Shown piece after piece: positions 51,163 through 59,331 of a DNA stretch of 64,000 bases; the stretch's first letter is position 1, and the number at the start of each line of letters is the position of its first letter. The notes under the pieces were generated by a model, which saw only the letters and a program-made list of their open reading frames with translations, made no database searches and was not told where the DNA came from. Position numbers and translations under genes: made by a program. The stretch spans positions 496,001-560,000 of the forward strand of contig JAGYIT010000007.1 in assembly GCA_018402445.1 (NCBI GenBank), read 5' to 3'. This stretch comes from Akkermansiaceae bacterium (GTDB lineage Bacteria; Verrucomicrobiota; Verrucomicrobiia; Verrucomicrobiales; Akkermansiaceae).

Positions 51163-51869
51163 CCAGCACCTCACCACTGCTAGAAACTCGATCTCTCACC
51201 CTGCGCTACGGCACCCGCGAGGTGCTGGAAGACTTCTCCTGCACCGTCGAGCGCGGCGAGCTATTAGGAATTTCCGGCCCTAACGGTGCCGGGAAATCCA
51301 CCCTACTCAAGGCCATCCTCGGCATCCACCGCCAGAGCTGCGGCACCATCCACCGCCACCCGCTCGCCAAACGTCCCGGCTACGTCCCCCAGCACGCACC
51401 CATCGATAAGAACTTCCCGCTCACCGCCTCCGAGTTCCTCGCCATCAACGCCCACACCCGCATCCCATGGATCGGCGGCATCCCGCGCAAACTCCGCCAC
51501 GGCATCTGCGGGAAACTCGATTGCCTAGAAATCGCCCACCTCGCCCACCGCCCGCTCGGCGCCCTCTCCGGCGGCGAACTCCAGCGCGTCCGCATCGCCG
51601 CCGCCCTGCTCAATGATCCCGCCTTGCTCTTGTTAGACGAACCCTCCAGCCACCTCGACCCCACCGCCGCCGCCAGCCTGAAAAAACTCCTGCTCCACCT
51701 CCACAGCGAACACTCACTCACCCTCATCGTCGTCTCCCACGCCGAGTCCTTCCTCGACGGACTCGCCACCCGCCGCATTTCCCTCGAAGCCGTGGCTGGG
51801 ACTTGCAGTCCCAGTCCGTCGTGGGGACATCCTGTCCCCACTCATTCCCTCACCTCATCAGCCGGATAG
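51159..51869 (+). CDS. Metal ABC transporter ATP-binding protein (ZnuC-like)
   Basis: Cytosolic ATPase of the importer. Walker A GPNGAGKSTLLKAILG, the Q-loop region GYVPQHAPIDKNFPLTASEF, signature ALSGGELQRVRIAAAL, Walker B LLLLDEPSSHLDPTA and switch His IVVSHAES are all present. It starts 4 bp inside the upstream gene (ATGA overlap). The last 30 residues (AGTCSPSPSWGHPVPTHSLT) are not family-like: they are translated from two short palindromes, so the original C-terminus appears to have been replaced or extended by a repeat insertion. Confidence 0.92.
   Translation: MTSTSPLLETRSLTLRYGTREVLEDFSCTVERGELLGISGPNGAGKSTLLKAILGIHRQSCGTIHRHPLAKRPGYVPQHAPIDKNFPLTASEFLAINAHTRIPWIGGIPRKLRHGICGKLDCLEIAHLAHRPLGALSGGELQRVRIAAALLNDPALLLLDEPSSHLDPTAAASLKKLLLHLHSEHSLTLIVVSHAESFLDGLATRRISLEAVAGTCSPSPSWGHPVPTHSLTSSAG
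51795..51841. repeat. Twin palindromes inserted in the 3' end of the ZnuC-like gene
   Basis: GCTGGGACTTGCAGTCCCAG (51795-51814) and GTGGGGACATCCTGTCCCCA (51821-51840, followed by C) are two adjacent hairpins. They supply the last in-frame codons of the ATPase gene and could also form an intra-operonic hairpin between the ATPase and permease genes. Confidence 0.7.
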
Positions 51870-51875
51870 GAACCC

Positions 51876-52715
51876 ATGGATCTCACCGACCTGCTCCGCT
51901 ACGACTTCATGCGCTACGCGCTGATCTCCGGACTCTTACTCGGCCCCACCTGCGCCATCCTTGGCGTCTTCGTGAACCTGCGCGGCATGGCCTTTTTCAG
52001 CGACGCACTCGCCCATTCCGCTCTAACCGGAGTCGCCCTGGGATTCATGATCGATTCCGCCACCGGTTGGAAACTCGATCCCACAATTTATGTTCTGATT
52101 TTTTCCTGCCTCCTCGCGCTCGGCATGGGATGGCTTTCCCAGCGCACACCTCTCGCGCGGGATACCATCACCGCGTTCACCTTCACCGGCAGCGTCGCCC
52201 TAGGGGTTATCCTCATCTCCATGCTTGGTAAGCACCGTATGCTTGAGGGCTTGCTCTTCGGCAGCATCTACTCCAACGGCCCCGCAGACATTACCCGCCA
52301 AGCCATCCTTGCTGTCATCGTCCTCATCTTCTTCCTCACCCAGCTCCGTCCACTCACCCTCGCCACCCTCGATCCCGAACTCGCCCGCGCCCGTGGCATA
52401 CGTCCCGCATTGCTCCATTACGCCTTCTCCCTGCTCGTCGCCGCCGCAGTTGCTGTTGGCCTAAAAATGCTCGGAGCACTCCTGCTCAGCGCACTCATCG
52501 TCATCCCCGCCGCCGCCGCCCGCATCGCCACCACCAGCTTCCGCAGTCTCATCGCACTAGCACTTCTGTTAGGTATCCTTATTCCCCCCATCGGCATCAC
52601 CGCCTCCGCCACCCTCAATCTCCCCACTGGTCCCGCCATCGTCCTCGTCCACATCGCCGTCCTTGCAATCTGCCAAGTCCTTCATCTCCTGTTTCCAAAG
52701 AAGTCCTCATCATGA
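51876..52715 (+). CDS. Metal ABC transporter permease (ZnuB-like)
   Basis: ABC-3 type inner-membrane permease, 279 residues, about eight TM helices. Markers are FMRYALISGLLLGPTCAILG, NLRGMAFFSDALAHSALTGV (the conserved SHAxxPG-like loop, here DALAHSALTGV), AFTFTGSVALGVILIS, GLLFGSIYSNGPADI, ALLLSALIVIPAAAARIATT and PPIGITASATLNLPTGPAIV. It lies 6 bp after the ATPase gene and overlaps the next COG0523 gene by 4 bp. With its neighbours it forms a complete importer. Confidence 0.92.
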   Translation: MDLTDLLRYDFMRYALISGLLLGPTCAILGVFVNLRGMAFFSDALAHSALTGVALGFMIDSATGWKLDPTIYVLIFSCLLALGMGWLSQRTPLARDTITAFTFTGSVALGVILISMLGKHRMLEGLLFGSIYSNGPADITRQAILAVIVLIFFLTQLRPLTLATLDPELARARGIRPALLHYAFSLLVAAAVAVGLKMLGALLLSALIVIPAAAARIATTSFRSLIALALLLGILIPPIGITASATLNLPTGPAIVLVHIAVLAICQVLHLLFPKKSSS

Positions 52716-53662
52716 CACCCTCCCCAGAACGCATCCCCATCCTCATCGTCGCCGGTTTCCTTGGAGCCGGAAAGACCACCTTCATCCGTGATCTCATCCC
52801 GCGTCTGGCGCAAGGCCCGCGCGCGCCCTACGTGATCCTCAATGACTTCCTCAATGCCGCCATCGATGCCCACACTCTCAAAGGACTCGGTGCAGAAATC
52901 AGCACCCTCGCCGCAGGCTGCGTATGCTGCGAAGATCCCGGCAGCCTCATCCGGGCGATTCTTCGAGTTCCCGTTTCCATCCGCCCGCTCATCATCATCG
53001 AGGCGAACGGCACTACAGATCCCTATTCCCTCATCGAGACCCTCACCCTCACCCCGGAGCTGCGCGACCGCATCGGCCCCATCCTCCAGGCCACCGTGGT
53101 TAACGAAGCCCGCTGGGGGAAACGCTTGCTGCCCGGCGACAAGCGCACCGAGCGCGCCCAGGTCAGCACCGCCAGCGCCATCCTCACCAACCGCGGCGAG
53201 CGCGCCAGCGACAGGCAGAAGCGGAAACTCCGCGATGACCTTGCCATACTCAACCCCCGCGCCCCCCGCATGGAGACGGAAAGTTTCATCGATCTCCTGC
53301 TCCGCGAAAGCGCCTCCGAAACCCTCCCCGCGCCGGATGGCTCCGATCCCATCCCCCACTCGCACCACCACGTCGCCGTCAGCCTCACCCCGCCCGAAAT
53401 GTCCGAAGAACGCCTCCGCGCTTGGCTCCATTCCCTCCCGCGCGACATCCTCCGCGTCAAAGGCCTCGTCCGCATCTCCGAGGAGGAAATGTGCTACTTC
53501 AGCCGCACCGACGACCCCTTCGAATCCCCCCGCATCATCAAGGTCAGCGTCCAGGAAGGCATGAACCCCGCCGTCGTCTTCATCGGCACCGGCCTGCGCG
53601 AGGATTACCTCCGCGCAAGCTTCCAATCCACGGAAACCGCGCCGGCTTTCCGCCTCTACTAA
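52712..53662 (+). CDS. COG0523 family GTPase-like protein, copy 2, with altered nucleotide motif
   Basis: A short (316 residue) CobW-like protein. Walker [16 protein letters not shown] and the metal motif [14 protein letters not shown] are kept. The Walker B region reads [15 protein letters not shown]. The guanine-specificity motif NKxD is not found: the equivalent position reads [11 protein letters not shown], so base recognition may be changed. The linker has [17 protein letters not shown]. The CobW_C-like end has [20 protein letters not shown] and [22 protein letters not shown] overlaps the permease gene by 4 bp. It is probably a diverged chaperone in the same pathway; metal identity unknown. 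Confidence 0.8.
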   Translation: MTPSPERIPILIVAGFLGAGKTTFIRDLIPRLAQGPRAPYVILNDFLNAAIDAHTLKGLGAEISTLAAGCVCCEDPGSLIRAILRVPVSIRPLIIIEANGTTDPYSLIETLTLTPELRDRIGPILQATVVNEARWGKRLLPGDKRTERAQVSTASAILTNRGERASDRQKRKLRDDLAILNPRAPRMETESFIDLLLRESASETLPAPDGSDPIPHSHHHVAVSLTPPEMSEERLRAWLHSLPRDILRVKGLVRISEEEMCYFSRTDDPFESPRIIKVSVQEGMNPAVVFIGTGLREDYLRASFQSTETAPAFRLY

Positions 53663-53691
53663 CCACGCACTGCAAAGCAACCGAACAACCC

Positions 53692-54897
<1,206 letters not shown>

Positions 54898-54934
54898 GCG
54901 TGAAGCCGCTTTCGATGCATTTCTTCAAACCCGA

Positions 54935-55441
54935 TTGGCGTGGAATGTTCCCAGCTTGCATCAGCCATCATCATATGATTCGCTGCTGGCAGTGCCGCGG
55001 CGAGAACTCAAATACCCTCACCAGATCATCGGATGGCTCGAAGAGTGGGGACGAGCGCTCTCCGAGCCAGGCTCCATGACCTTGATCGGGTCCGCCGGAC
55101 TTCTCTGGCACATCGCCCGCATCGGTCGTGACGATCCGCTGCCCGAAAACAGCATGGATGCCGATCCAGTGACGGAAAGCGAAGCGGTGGCGGAGCTAGC
55201 CTATGACTGCCTCATCGGCAGCGAGTTCGAGCGAAGGCATGGATGGCATGTGAATCTCATGCCCGGCATGGTGCTGGATCACTTGCCGCCAGGGTGGCGG
55301 GATAGAGCCTGCTCGGAAACCTACGGGATGCTGACCCTGGTCGTGCCTGCGCCCGCAGACCTCCTGGCGCCAAAATTGCGGCGGAACGAACCCCGTGACC
55401 GCCAACACGAACAGCTCGCCCGCCACCTTGGACTGATATGA
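54935..55441 (+). CDS. Nucleotidyltransferase-fold-like hypothetical protein (DUF6036/AbiEii-like by eye)
   Basis: The 168-residue protein (TTG start in the track, so the real start may be downstream, e.g. near MTLIGSAGLL) has MTLIGSAGLLWHIARIG followed by MDADPVTESEAVAELAYD. That spacing suits the G-S and D-x-D elements of the nucleotidyltransferase fold. LVVPAPADLLAPKLRRNEPR matches the 'DLxxxKLxRxxxRDxxD' tail of DUF6036/AbiEii-type proteins. It overlaps the next ORF by 4 bp, and such coupled small pairs are often toxin-antitoxin modules. It follows the third COG0523 gene by 37 bp but its content does not point to metal. Confidence 0.55.
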   Translation: MAWNVPSLHQPSSYDSLLAVPRRELKYPHQIIGWLEEWGRALSEPGSMTLIGSAGLLWHIARIGRDDPLPENSMDADPVTESEAVAELAYDCLIGSEFERRHGWHVNLMPGMVLDHLPPGWRDRACSETYGMLTLVVPAPADLLAPKLRRNEPRDRQHEQLARHLGLI

Positions 55442-55743
55442 CACCGGAGACAGAGATCACGCAAGCCCGTTGGCCATTGCTCATCCATGACCAAGCACGG
55501 CTGGAATACACCCGCCTGCTCTGGAAACGATCCCACGTTCGAAAGCGCTTGCTCGCTCACTGGGCGGATCCGCGCCATCCCTACGCGGAACGGTTTTCAG
55601 AGCAATACATGCCTTATGTCGTCAAATTGCTCGAGGCTTCCCCTGCTGATGACCACGCGCTTGACACTGCCCTTCGCGAGCAAGGTCTCAGCCTGCGGGT
55701 GATTGTGCGGGAGATTCCACCGGTGTTCGGTTCCTTTTACTGA
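55438..55743 (+). CDS. Small partner protein of the nucleotidyltransferase-like gene
   Basis: A 101-residue charged, helical protein (QARLEYTRLLWKRSHVRKRL, HPYAERFSEQYMPYVVKLLE, ASPADDHALDTALREQGLSL). Its ATG overlaps the stop of the upstream gene (ATGA), indicating coupled translation and likely physical or functional pairing. No family recognised. Together the two might be a two-gene defence or toxin-antitoxin-like module; this is only suggested by layout. Confidence 0.5.
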   Translation: MTPETEITQARWPLLIHDQARLEYTRLLWKRSHVRKRLLAHWADPRHPYAERFSEQYMPYVVKLLEASPADDHALDTALREQGLSLRVIVREIPPVFGSFY

Positions 55744-55860
55744 ATTCTTTATTTCAGGATCAATGGCGGTCAATCTTTACCCAATGACTGAGTGATTTTA
55801 CGCGATGATTGAGTAAATCCTGTTTTTCCCAACCTCCACTCCGCGTCCTTCGCGACCCCT

Positions 55861-55884
55861 GTCCGCCGTAGCTTCAGCGGAGGA
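55861..55884. repeat. Dispersed palindromic repeat, GTAGCTTCAGC-loop type
   Basis: GTCCGCCGTAGCTTCAGCGGA and following bases form a stem-loop related to the copy at 29952. It lies in the 248 bp gap after the small pair; the rest of that gap shows no gene. Confidence 0.5.
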
Positions 55885-55940
55885 GGATCTGCGGCTCTGC
55901 GGTGAAAAATCACATCCAGCCGCAGCGAGCCGTCCAAACG

Positions 55941-55976
55941 AAAAAACCGCGCCGGGAATTCCGTGCGCGGTTTTTT
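55941..55976. terminator. Bidirectional Rho-independent terminator
   Basis: AAAAAACCGCGC and GCGCGGTTTTTT form perfect 12 bp arms around a 12 nt loop. A-tract and T-tract are on opposite sides, so it can end transcripts from both directions: the plus-strand pair ending at 55743 and the minus-strand metallothionein gene ending at 55992. It is the clearest intrinsic terminator in the window. Confidence 0.88.
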
Positions 55977-55991
55977 GATGAGGGGCGGCTT

Positions 55992-56189
55992 TCAGTCGTG
56001 GCAGTGGCAACTGTTCTCGCAGCAGCCGTCTCCGGATTTGTGGCCGTTGGCGCAGGCTTCGCTGCAATAGTCCTTGCCGCTTTTCTCGACGTGGTGGCCT
56101 TCGCGGACTTCGCATTTGCAGTCGGGGCAGGCGCAGGAAATGGCGGAGTTCTTCGCCGCCCTCTCCGACACCACCCGGCTGCGGCTCAT
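55992..56189 (-). CDS. Bacterial metallothionein (SmtA/BmtA-like)
   Basis: A cysteine-rich metal sink, expected to bind Zn(II)/Cd(II). From about residue 18 the sequence [38 protein letters not shown] and CENSCHCHD carries ten Cys and several His in the order of the prokaryotic metallothionein family (KCACPxCxCxV---KxGKxYCSExCAxGHxxG). The first 16 residues ([16 protein letters not shown]) are not family-like: they are the antisense of the overlapping smtB reading frame. The native start seems lost and an upstream ATG or GTG used. It ends at the bidirectional terminator. Overlap with smtB implies that the normal divergent promoter-operator has been deleted, so its expression is uncertain. Confidence 0.8.
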   Translation of the reverse strand: MSRSRVVSERAAKNSAISCACPDCKCEVREGHHVEKSGKDYCSEACANGHKSGDGCCENSCHCHD

Positions 56190-56396
56190 TTCCCTGCTCG
56201 CCGCCGAGGAATGTTGCGTCTGCGATCACGCCGCCCAGCTCGACATGACCGTATCCGCCATTTCCCACCAGTTCCGCACCTTGCGCGCCGCCCACCTGGT
56301 CAGCTACCGCAAGCTGGGCCGGCAGGTGTTTTACCAATTGCATGACCACACGTCGTAGCACTTTACCGCACCGTGCAGGAGTACCTCGCGGAGTAG
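56140..56396 (+). pseudogene. ArsR/SmtB family metal-responsive repressor, frameshifted and 5'-truncated
   Basis: The winged-helix core is clear: [40 protein letters not shown] and [20 protein letters not shown]. The current frame ends HDHTS at TAG 56356. Shifting by one base at the ACACGTCG site restores [14 protein letters not shown] and a stop at 56394, the usual last helix that carries the SmtB-type metal ligands. The N-terminus lacks the usual first ~20 residues because the coding region starts inside the metallothionein gene. The repressor is therefore probably non-functional or missing its C-terminal metal site. It would normally repress the divergent metallothionein gene. Confidence 0.75.
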
Positions 56397-56448
56397 GTTT
56401 TCGTGCCCGTAGCATTTGTTCATCCTATCAATCATCCATGGAATTAAT

Positions 56449-56485
56449 CCTTGCATTTTGTAAATTACATTTTTAAAATGCAAGG
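56449..56485. promoter_or_regulatory. 11 bp inverted repeat abutting the DUF4143 ATPase start codon
   Basis: CCTTGCATTTT and AAAATGCAAGG are perfect arms separated by 15 nt, in an AT-rich pocket. The right arm ends directly at ATG 56486 and contains the only purine-rich (AAGG) ribosome-binding candidate. It could be an autoregulatory operator or an RNA hairpin that hides the start. A further TTACATTTTTAAAATG-like partial repeat lies inside. Confidence 0.65.
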
Positions 56486-57652
56486 ATGATTCATCGGCGT
56501 ATTCAACAGGAACTTGATCTGGCCTTGTCGCGGCAGGCTTCGGTCGCGTTGTTGGGGCCGCGGCAGGTGGGAAAAACGACGCTGGCGCTGGAGGTCGCGG
56601 CTTCGCGTCCGAACGTTTATCTGGATCTGGAAAACCCGATGGATCGCACGAAGCTCGCGGAGCCGGAATTGTTTTTTGCGCGGCATCAGGACGAGTTGGT
56701 GATTTTGGATGAGATCCACCGCGCGCCGGATCTGTTCATGGTGTTGCGCGGGGTGATCGACAAGGGTCGCAGGGCCGGTCGGCGCACCGGCCGGTTTCTC
56801 ATGCTGGGTTCGGCGGCCATCGAGCTGATGCGCCAGAGCGAGACCCTCGCGGGCAGGATCGCATTTGTGGACATGGGGCCGCTGGATGTCCTGGAGGCCG
56901 GGAATCAATCCACCGAAACCCTCTGGCTGCGCGGCGGTTTCCCCGACAGTTTTCTCGCGGACGATGATTCGCTGAGCATGGCGTTGCGGCGGGATTTCAT
57001 CCGCACGTATCTGGAGCGGGATGTGCCGATGTTTGGGCCGCGCATTCCGGCGGAGACGCTGGGGAGGTTCTGGACGATGCTCGCCCACTCCCAGGGCTGC
57101 TTGCTCAACGCCTCGAAGTTCGCCGCCAACCTCGGTGTAAGCGCCCCGACGGTGACAAGCTACCTGGGGCTGCTCTCGGATCTGCTGCTGGTGCGTCGGC
57201 TGCCGCCTTACCACCGCAACGTGGGCAAGCGCCTCGTGAAATCGCCCAAAACGTATGTGCGCGACAGCGGGCTGCTGCACGCCCTGCTCGGCATCGCGGA
57301 TGTGGATACGCTGCTCGGCCATCCGGTGGTCGGCGCAAGCTGGGAGGGCATGGTCATCGAGAACCTCATCGCCGCCGCCCCGGCCGGCGCACAGGCTTAT
57401 TTTTACCGGACAGCCGCGGGCGCGGAAATCGACCTGGTGCTGGATCTTGGCGGCAGGCACGGAGTCTGGGCATTTGAAATCAGGCGCAACCCGGCGCAGG
57501 GTCTTCGGAAGGGAAACCACCACGCCCTGGCTGACATCGCCCCGAAGCGCTCGTTTCTCATTCACGGAGGCAGCGACCGTTTCCCGCTCACACGCGACAC
57601 CGAGGCCATCGGCCTGCTAGAACTTGCCAGGGAACTCGCCGCGCTCGATTGA
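56486..57652 (+). CDS. AAA-type ATPase with DUF4143 C-terminal domain
   Basis: A 388-residue P-loop protein of the AAA_14/DUF4143 family. Walker A is LLGPRQVGKTTLALEVA, Walker B is ELVILDEIHRAPDLF, sensor 1 is RFLMLGSAAIELM and RRDFIRTYLERDVPMFGPRI is the linker. The DUF4143 domain follows with a winged-helix-like part (FAANLGVSAPTVTSYLGLLS) and a nuclease-fold-like end (VRDSGLLHALLGIADVDTLL; YFYRTAAGAEIDLVLDLGG, reminiscent of a PD-(D/E)XK E-D motif). These ATPases are mobile, patchily distributed and of unknown function. The gene has its own palindromic leader and lies between the SmtB remnant and the uvrB duplicate, and is probably acquired. Confidence 0.88.
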   Translation: MIHRRIQQELDLALSRQASVALLGPRQVGKTTLALEVAASRPNVYLDLENPMDRTKLAEPELFFARHQDELVILDEIHRAPDLFMVLRGVIDKGRRAGRRTGRFLMLGSAAIELMRQSETLAGRIAFVDMGPLDVLEAGNQSTETLWLRGGFPDSFLADDDSLSMALRRDFIRTYLERDVPMFGPRIPAETLGRFWTMLAHSQGCLLNASKFAANLGVSAPTVTSYLGLLSDLLLVRRLPPYHRNVGKRLVKSPKTYVRDSGLLHALLGIADVDTLLGHPVVGASWEGMVIENLIAAAPAGAQAYFYRTAAGAEIDLVLDLGGRHGVWAFEIRRNPAQGLRKGNHHALADIAPKRSFLIHGGSDRFPLTRDTEAIGLLELARELAALD

Positions 57653-57653
57653 A

Positions 57654-57764
57654 GGGTTTTCCGAAAATTTCACCGCTGGAAAAATCCCGGCGCAGCCTCA
57701 TCTTCCCGCCCACATGCCGTTCCGTCTTTCCAGCGAATACAATCCCCAGGGCGACCCGCATCGA
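57654..57764 (+). pseudogene. Diverged duplicate of the uvrB promoter region and first codons
   Basis: From GGGTTTTCCGAAAATTTC to GCGACCCGCATC this stretch aligns with 62970-63075, the leader and start of uvrB, with only scattered substitutions and 1-base indels. Its ATG (57714) encodes [16 protein letters not shown], against [16 protein letters not shown] in true uvrB, after which the frame diverges. It is a 5' remnant. The next 150 bp (frame KTNPPKGESVVCTEHHHHPA, ALALEPLALREGQEMAEEQT) cannot be identified. Confidence 0.8.
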
Positions 57765-57924
57765 AGACCGCCCGCAAAGCCGCCAAGACGAACCCGCCGA
57801 AAGGGGAGTCGGTGGTCTGCACGGAGCACCACCACCATCCGGCCGCCTTGGCGCTGGAGCCGCTGGCCTTGCGCGAGGGGCAGGAAATGGCGGAGGAGCA
57901 GACTCCACCACCCCCACACACAAT

Positions 57925-59331
57925 TCAGCGCACTTCATTGATACTGCCCAGCACAACGTTGAACTGGAACCAGAGTGAATGTTCATCTGGCCCGCCAGCA
58001 AAACGGTCGTAATTGTATTGAGCGCGAACACCAACGCGGCGCTGATCGTCAAACCAGTAGGAAACCGCTGGTGAAATGCGGAAACGCTCGTCCAAACCAA
58101 GATCATCAACCCCTTCTAGCCACGAAAGCCGAAGGCTGGTGTCAAGACGATCATTCCATGTGTATGTAGCCGTGGTGTAGAATCCGAGTTCCTCATAAGT
58201 CCCTCGAATTCCTCCCCCCGCTCCGCCCGTACCACCTTCGTCATCGTGATCATCGTGATCATCGTGATCATCGTGATCATCGTGGTCATCGTGGTCATCG
58301 TGGTCATCGTGGTCATCGTGGTCATCGTGATCATCGTGGTCATCGTGATCATCGTGATCATCGTGGTCATCGTGATCATCGTGGTCATCGTGATCATCGC
58401 CACCACCAAAACCATCTGATGCACCAACCCGACGCCAAACGAGCTCATTTCTCCAACGGAACGCGCGGCCACCGGGCTCAAGGCCATTTTCACGCCAGAG
58501 GTATTCCGCATCGAGGCCTACGAGGTGGGTTGAACGTCCGAATCCATTATCGCCACCCGCATAGGAAACCCCTCCGGTGACACTGTGAAAATCACTGAAA
58601 CGATACCGCGCCATCATCCGGGAGGTGAAAATGTTTTCCGAAAGATTCCCCTCCTCCCCTTCGAACAGAGCTCCACCGCCATGACCATGTCCATGATCGT
58701 GGTCGTCATCACCAGCGCCACCATGGGCGTGATCATCATGAGGCCGGGCCTTGCCGAAGCCAAACGTGGCGACCGCGCTGAGTCCGGGATCAAAGCTCAA
58801 TGGAAGATTCCAACTCACTTCCACGCCCCGCATGATCAGACCGTCATCGCCAAGAAATCGCGAGACCGGCATCTCGGCATCAATAAAATCCCAGCCGTGG
58901 ATGTGCTTGTCATTGATCGCGCCGAAGCGAGCGAGGTACTGGCCACCCTTGATCTCGAAACCGCCGGGGATGTTGACGATTTTCCCGAAGAGTTCCTCCA
59001 GTTCGCCTTCCCAGTGGCCAGAGCTGTCTTGATAGAAAAGGTAGTTGGTGAAACCTTCGAAATATTCGGTCTTGAGCGAAACCGACGGCTCGATCGCCTG
59101 GGCGGAAAATGACTTGCGCACCGGATCGTGCCCCCCGAGGGCAAGATCTCCAGGATCGCCGGAGGAAAATCCGCCAACACCGTGGAGGTGCAGGTTCGGG
59201 AAGAGCACGTCGCCGATGCTCCAATCATTGAATCGCTCCCACGCATCCGGAGAGCCGGTGGTTTCCGCCTGAGCGGCGGTGAGGGAGAGCAGGGCTGCGG
59301 TCAGTGGCTTGTATGTGTTCTTTCGTTTCAT
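57925..59331 (-). CDS. Outer-membrane beta-barrel protein with a long Asp-Asp-His repeat loop (metal uptake candidate)
   Basis: A 468-residue protein with a signal peptide (YKPLTAALLSLTAAQAET). Alternating amphipathic strands fill the body (PSVSLKTEYFEGFTNYLFYQ; YRFSDFHSVTGGVSYAGGDN) and the terminal strand is HSLWFQFNVVLGSINEVR, a barrel-type end. Two loops are metal-ligand rich: PHDDHAHGGAGDDDHDHGHG and, at about 320-375, some 17 tandem DDH units. That suggests capture of zinc at the cell surface. ATG overlaps the stop of the permease gene by 4 bp, making it the last gene of the minus-strand importer operon. It is comparable in idea to TonB-independent zinc porins; specificity is inferred from His/Asp richness only. 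Confidence 0.8.
   Translation of the reverse strand: MKRKNTYKPLTAALLSLTAAQAETTGSPDAWERFNDWSIGDVLFPNLHLHGVGGFSSGDPGDLALGGHDPVRKSFSAQAIEPSVSLKTEYFEGFTNYLFYQDSSGHWEGELEELFGKIVNIPGGFEIKGGQYLARFGAINDKHIHGWDFIDAEMPVSRFLGDDGLIMRGVEVSWNLPLSFDPGLSAVATFGFGKARPHDDHAHGGAGDDDHDHGHGHGGGALFEGEEGNLSENIFTSRMMARYRFSDFHSVTGGVSYAGGDNGFGRSTHLVGLDAEYLWRENGLEPGGRAFRWRNELVWRRVGASDGFGGGDDHDDHDDHDDHDDHDDHDDHDDHDDHDDHDDHDDHDDHDDHDDHDDHDDHDDEGGTGGAGGGIRGTYEELGFYTTATYTWNDRLDTSLRLSWLEGVDDLGLDERFRISPAVSYWFDDQRRVGVRAQYNYDRFAGGPDEHSLWFQFNVVLGSINEVR
58240..58399. repeat. 9 bp minisatellite encoding (Asp-Asp-His)n
   Basis: About 17.7 copies of a 9 bp unit, (A/G)TCATCGTG on the plus strand, run without interruption. The only variable base is the first (GAT versus GAC codons on the coding strand), so the peptide is constant. 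Any gain or loss of a unit keeps the frame, which allows length variation of the metal-binding loop by slippage. Confidence 0.92.

Noticed and set aside
57765-58012. Plus-strand frame reading VCTEHHHHPAALALEPLALR as a small His-rich metal protein
   Set aside because: It has no credible start of its own, follows a broken uvrB copy, and its end is antisense to the barrel gene. It may be a remnant but a functional gene is not supported.
58240-58399. Repeat array that at first glance could be CRISPR-like
   Set aside because: Units are 9 bp with no spacers and are translated as (Asp-Asp-His)n inside a long ORF, so it is a coding minisatellite.
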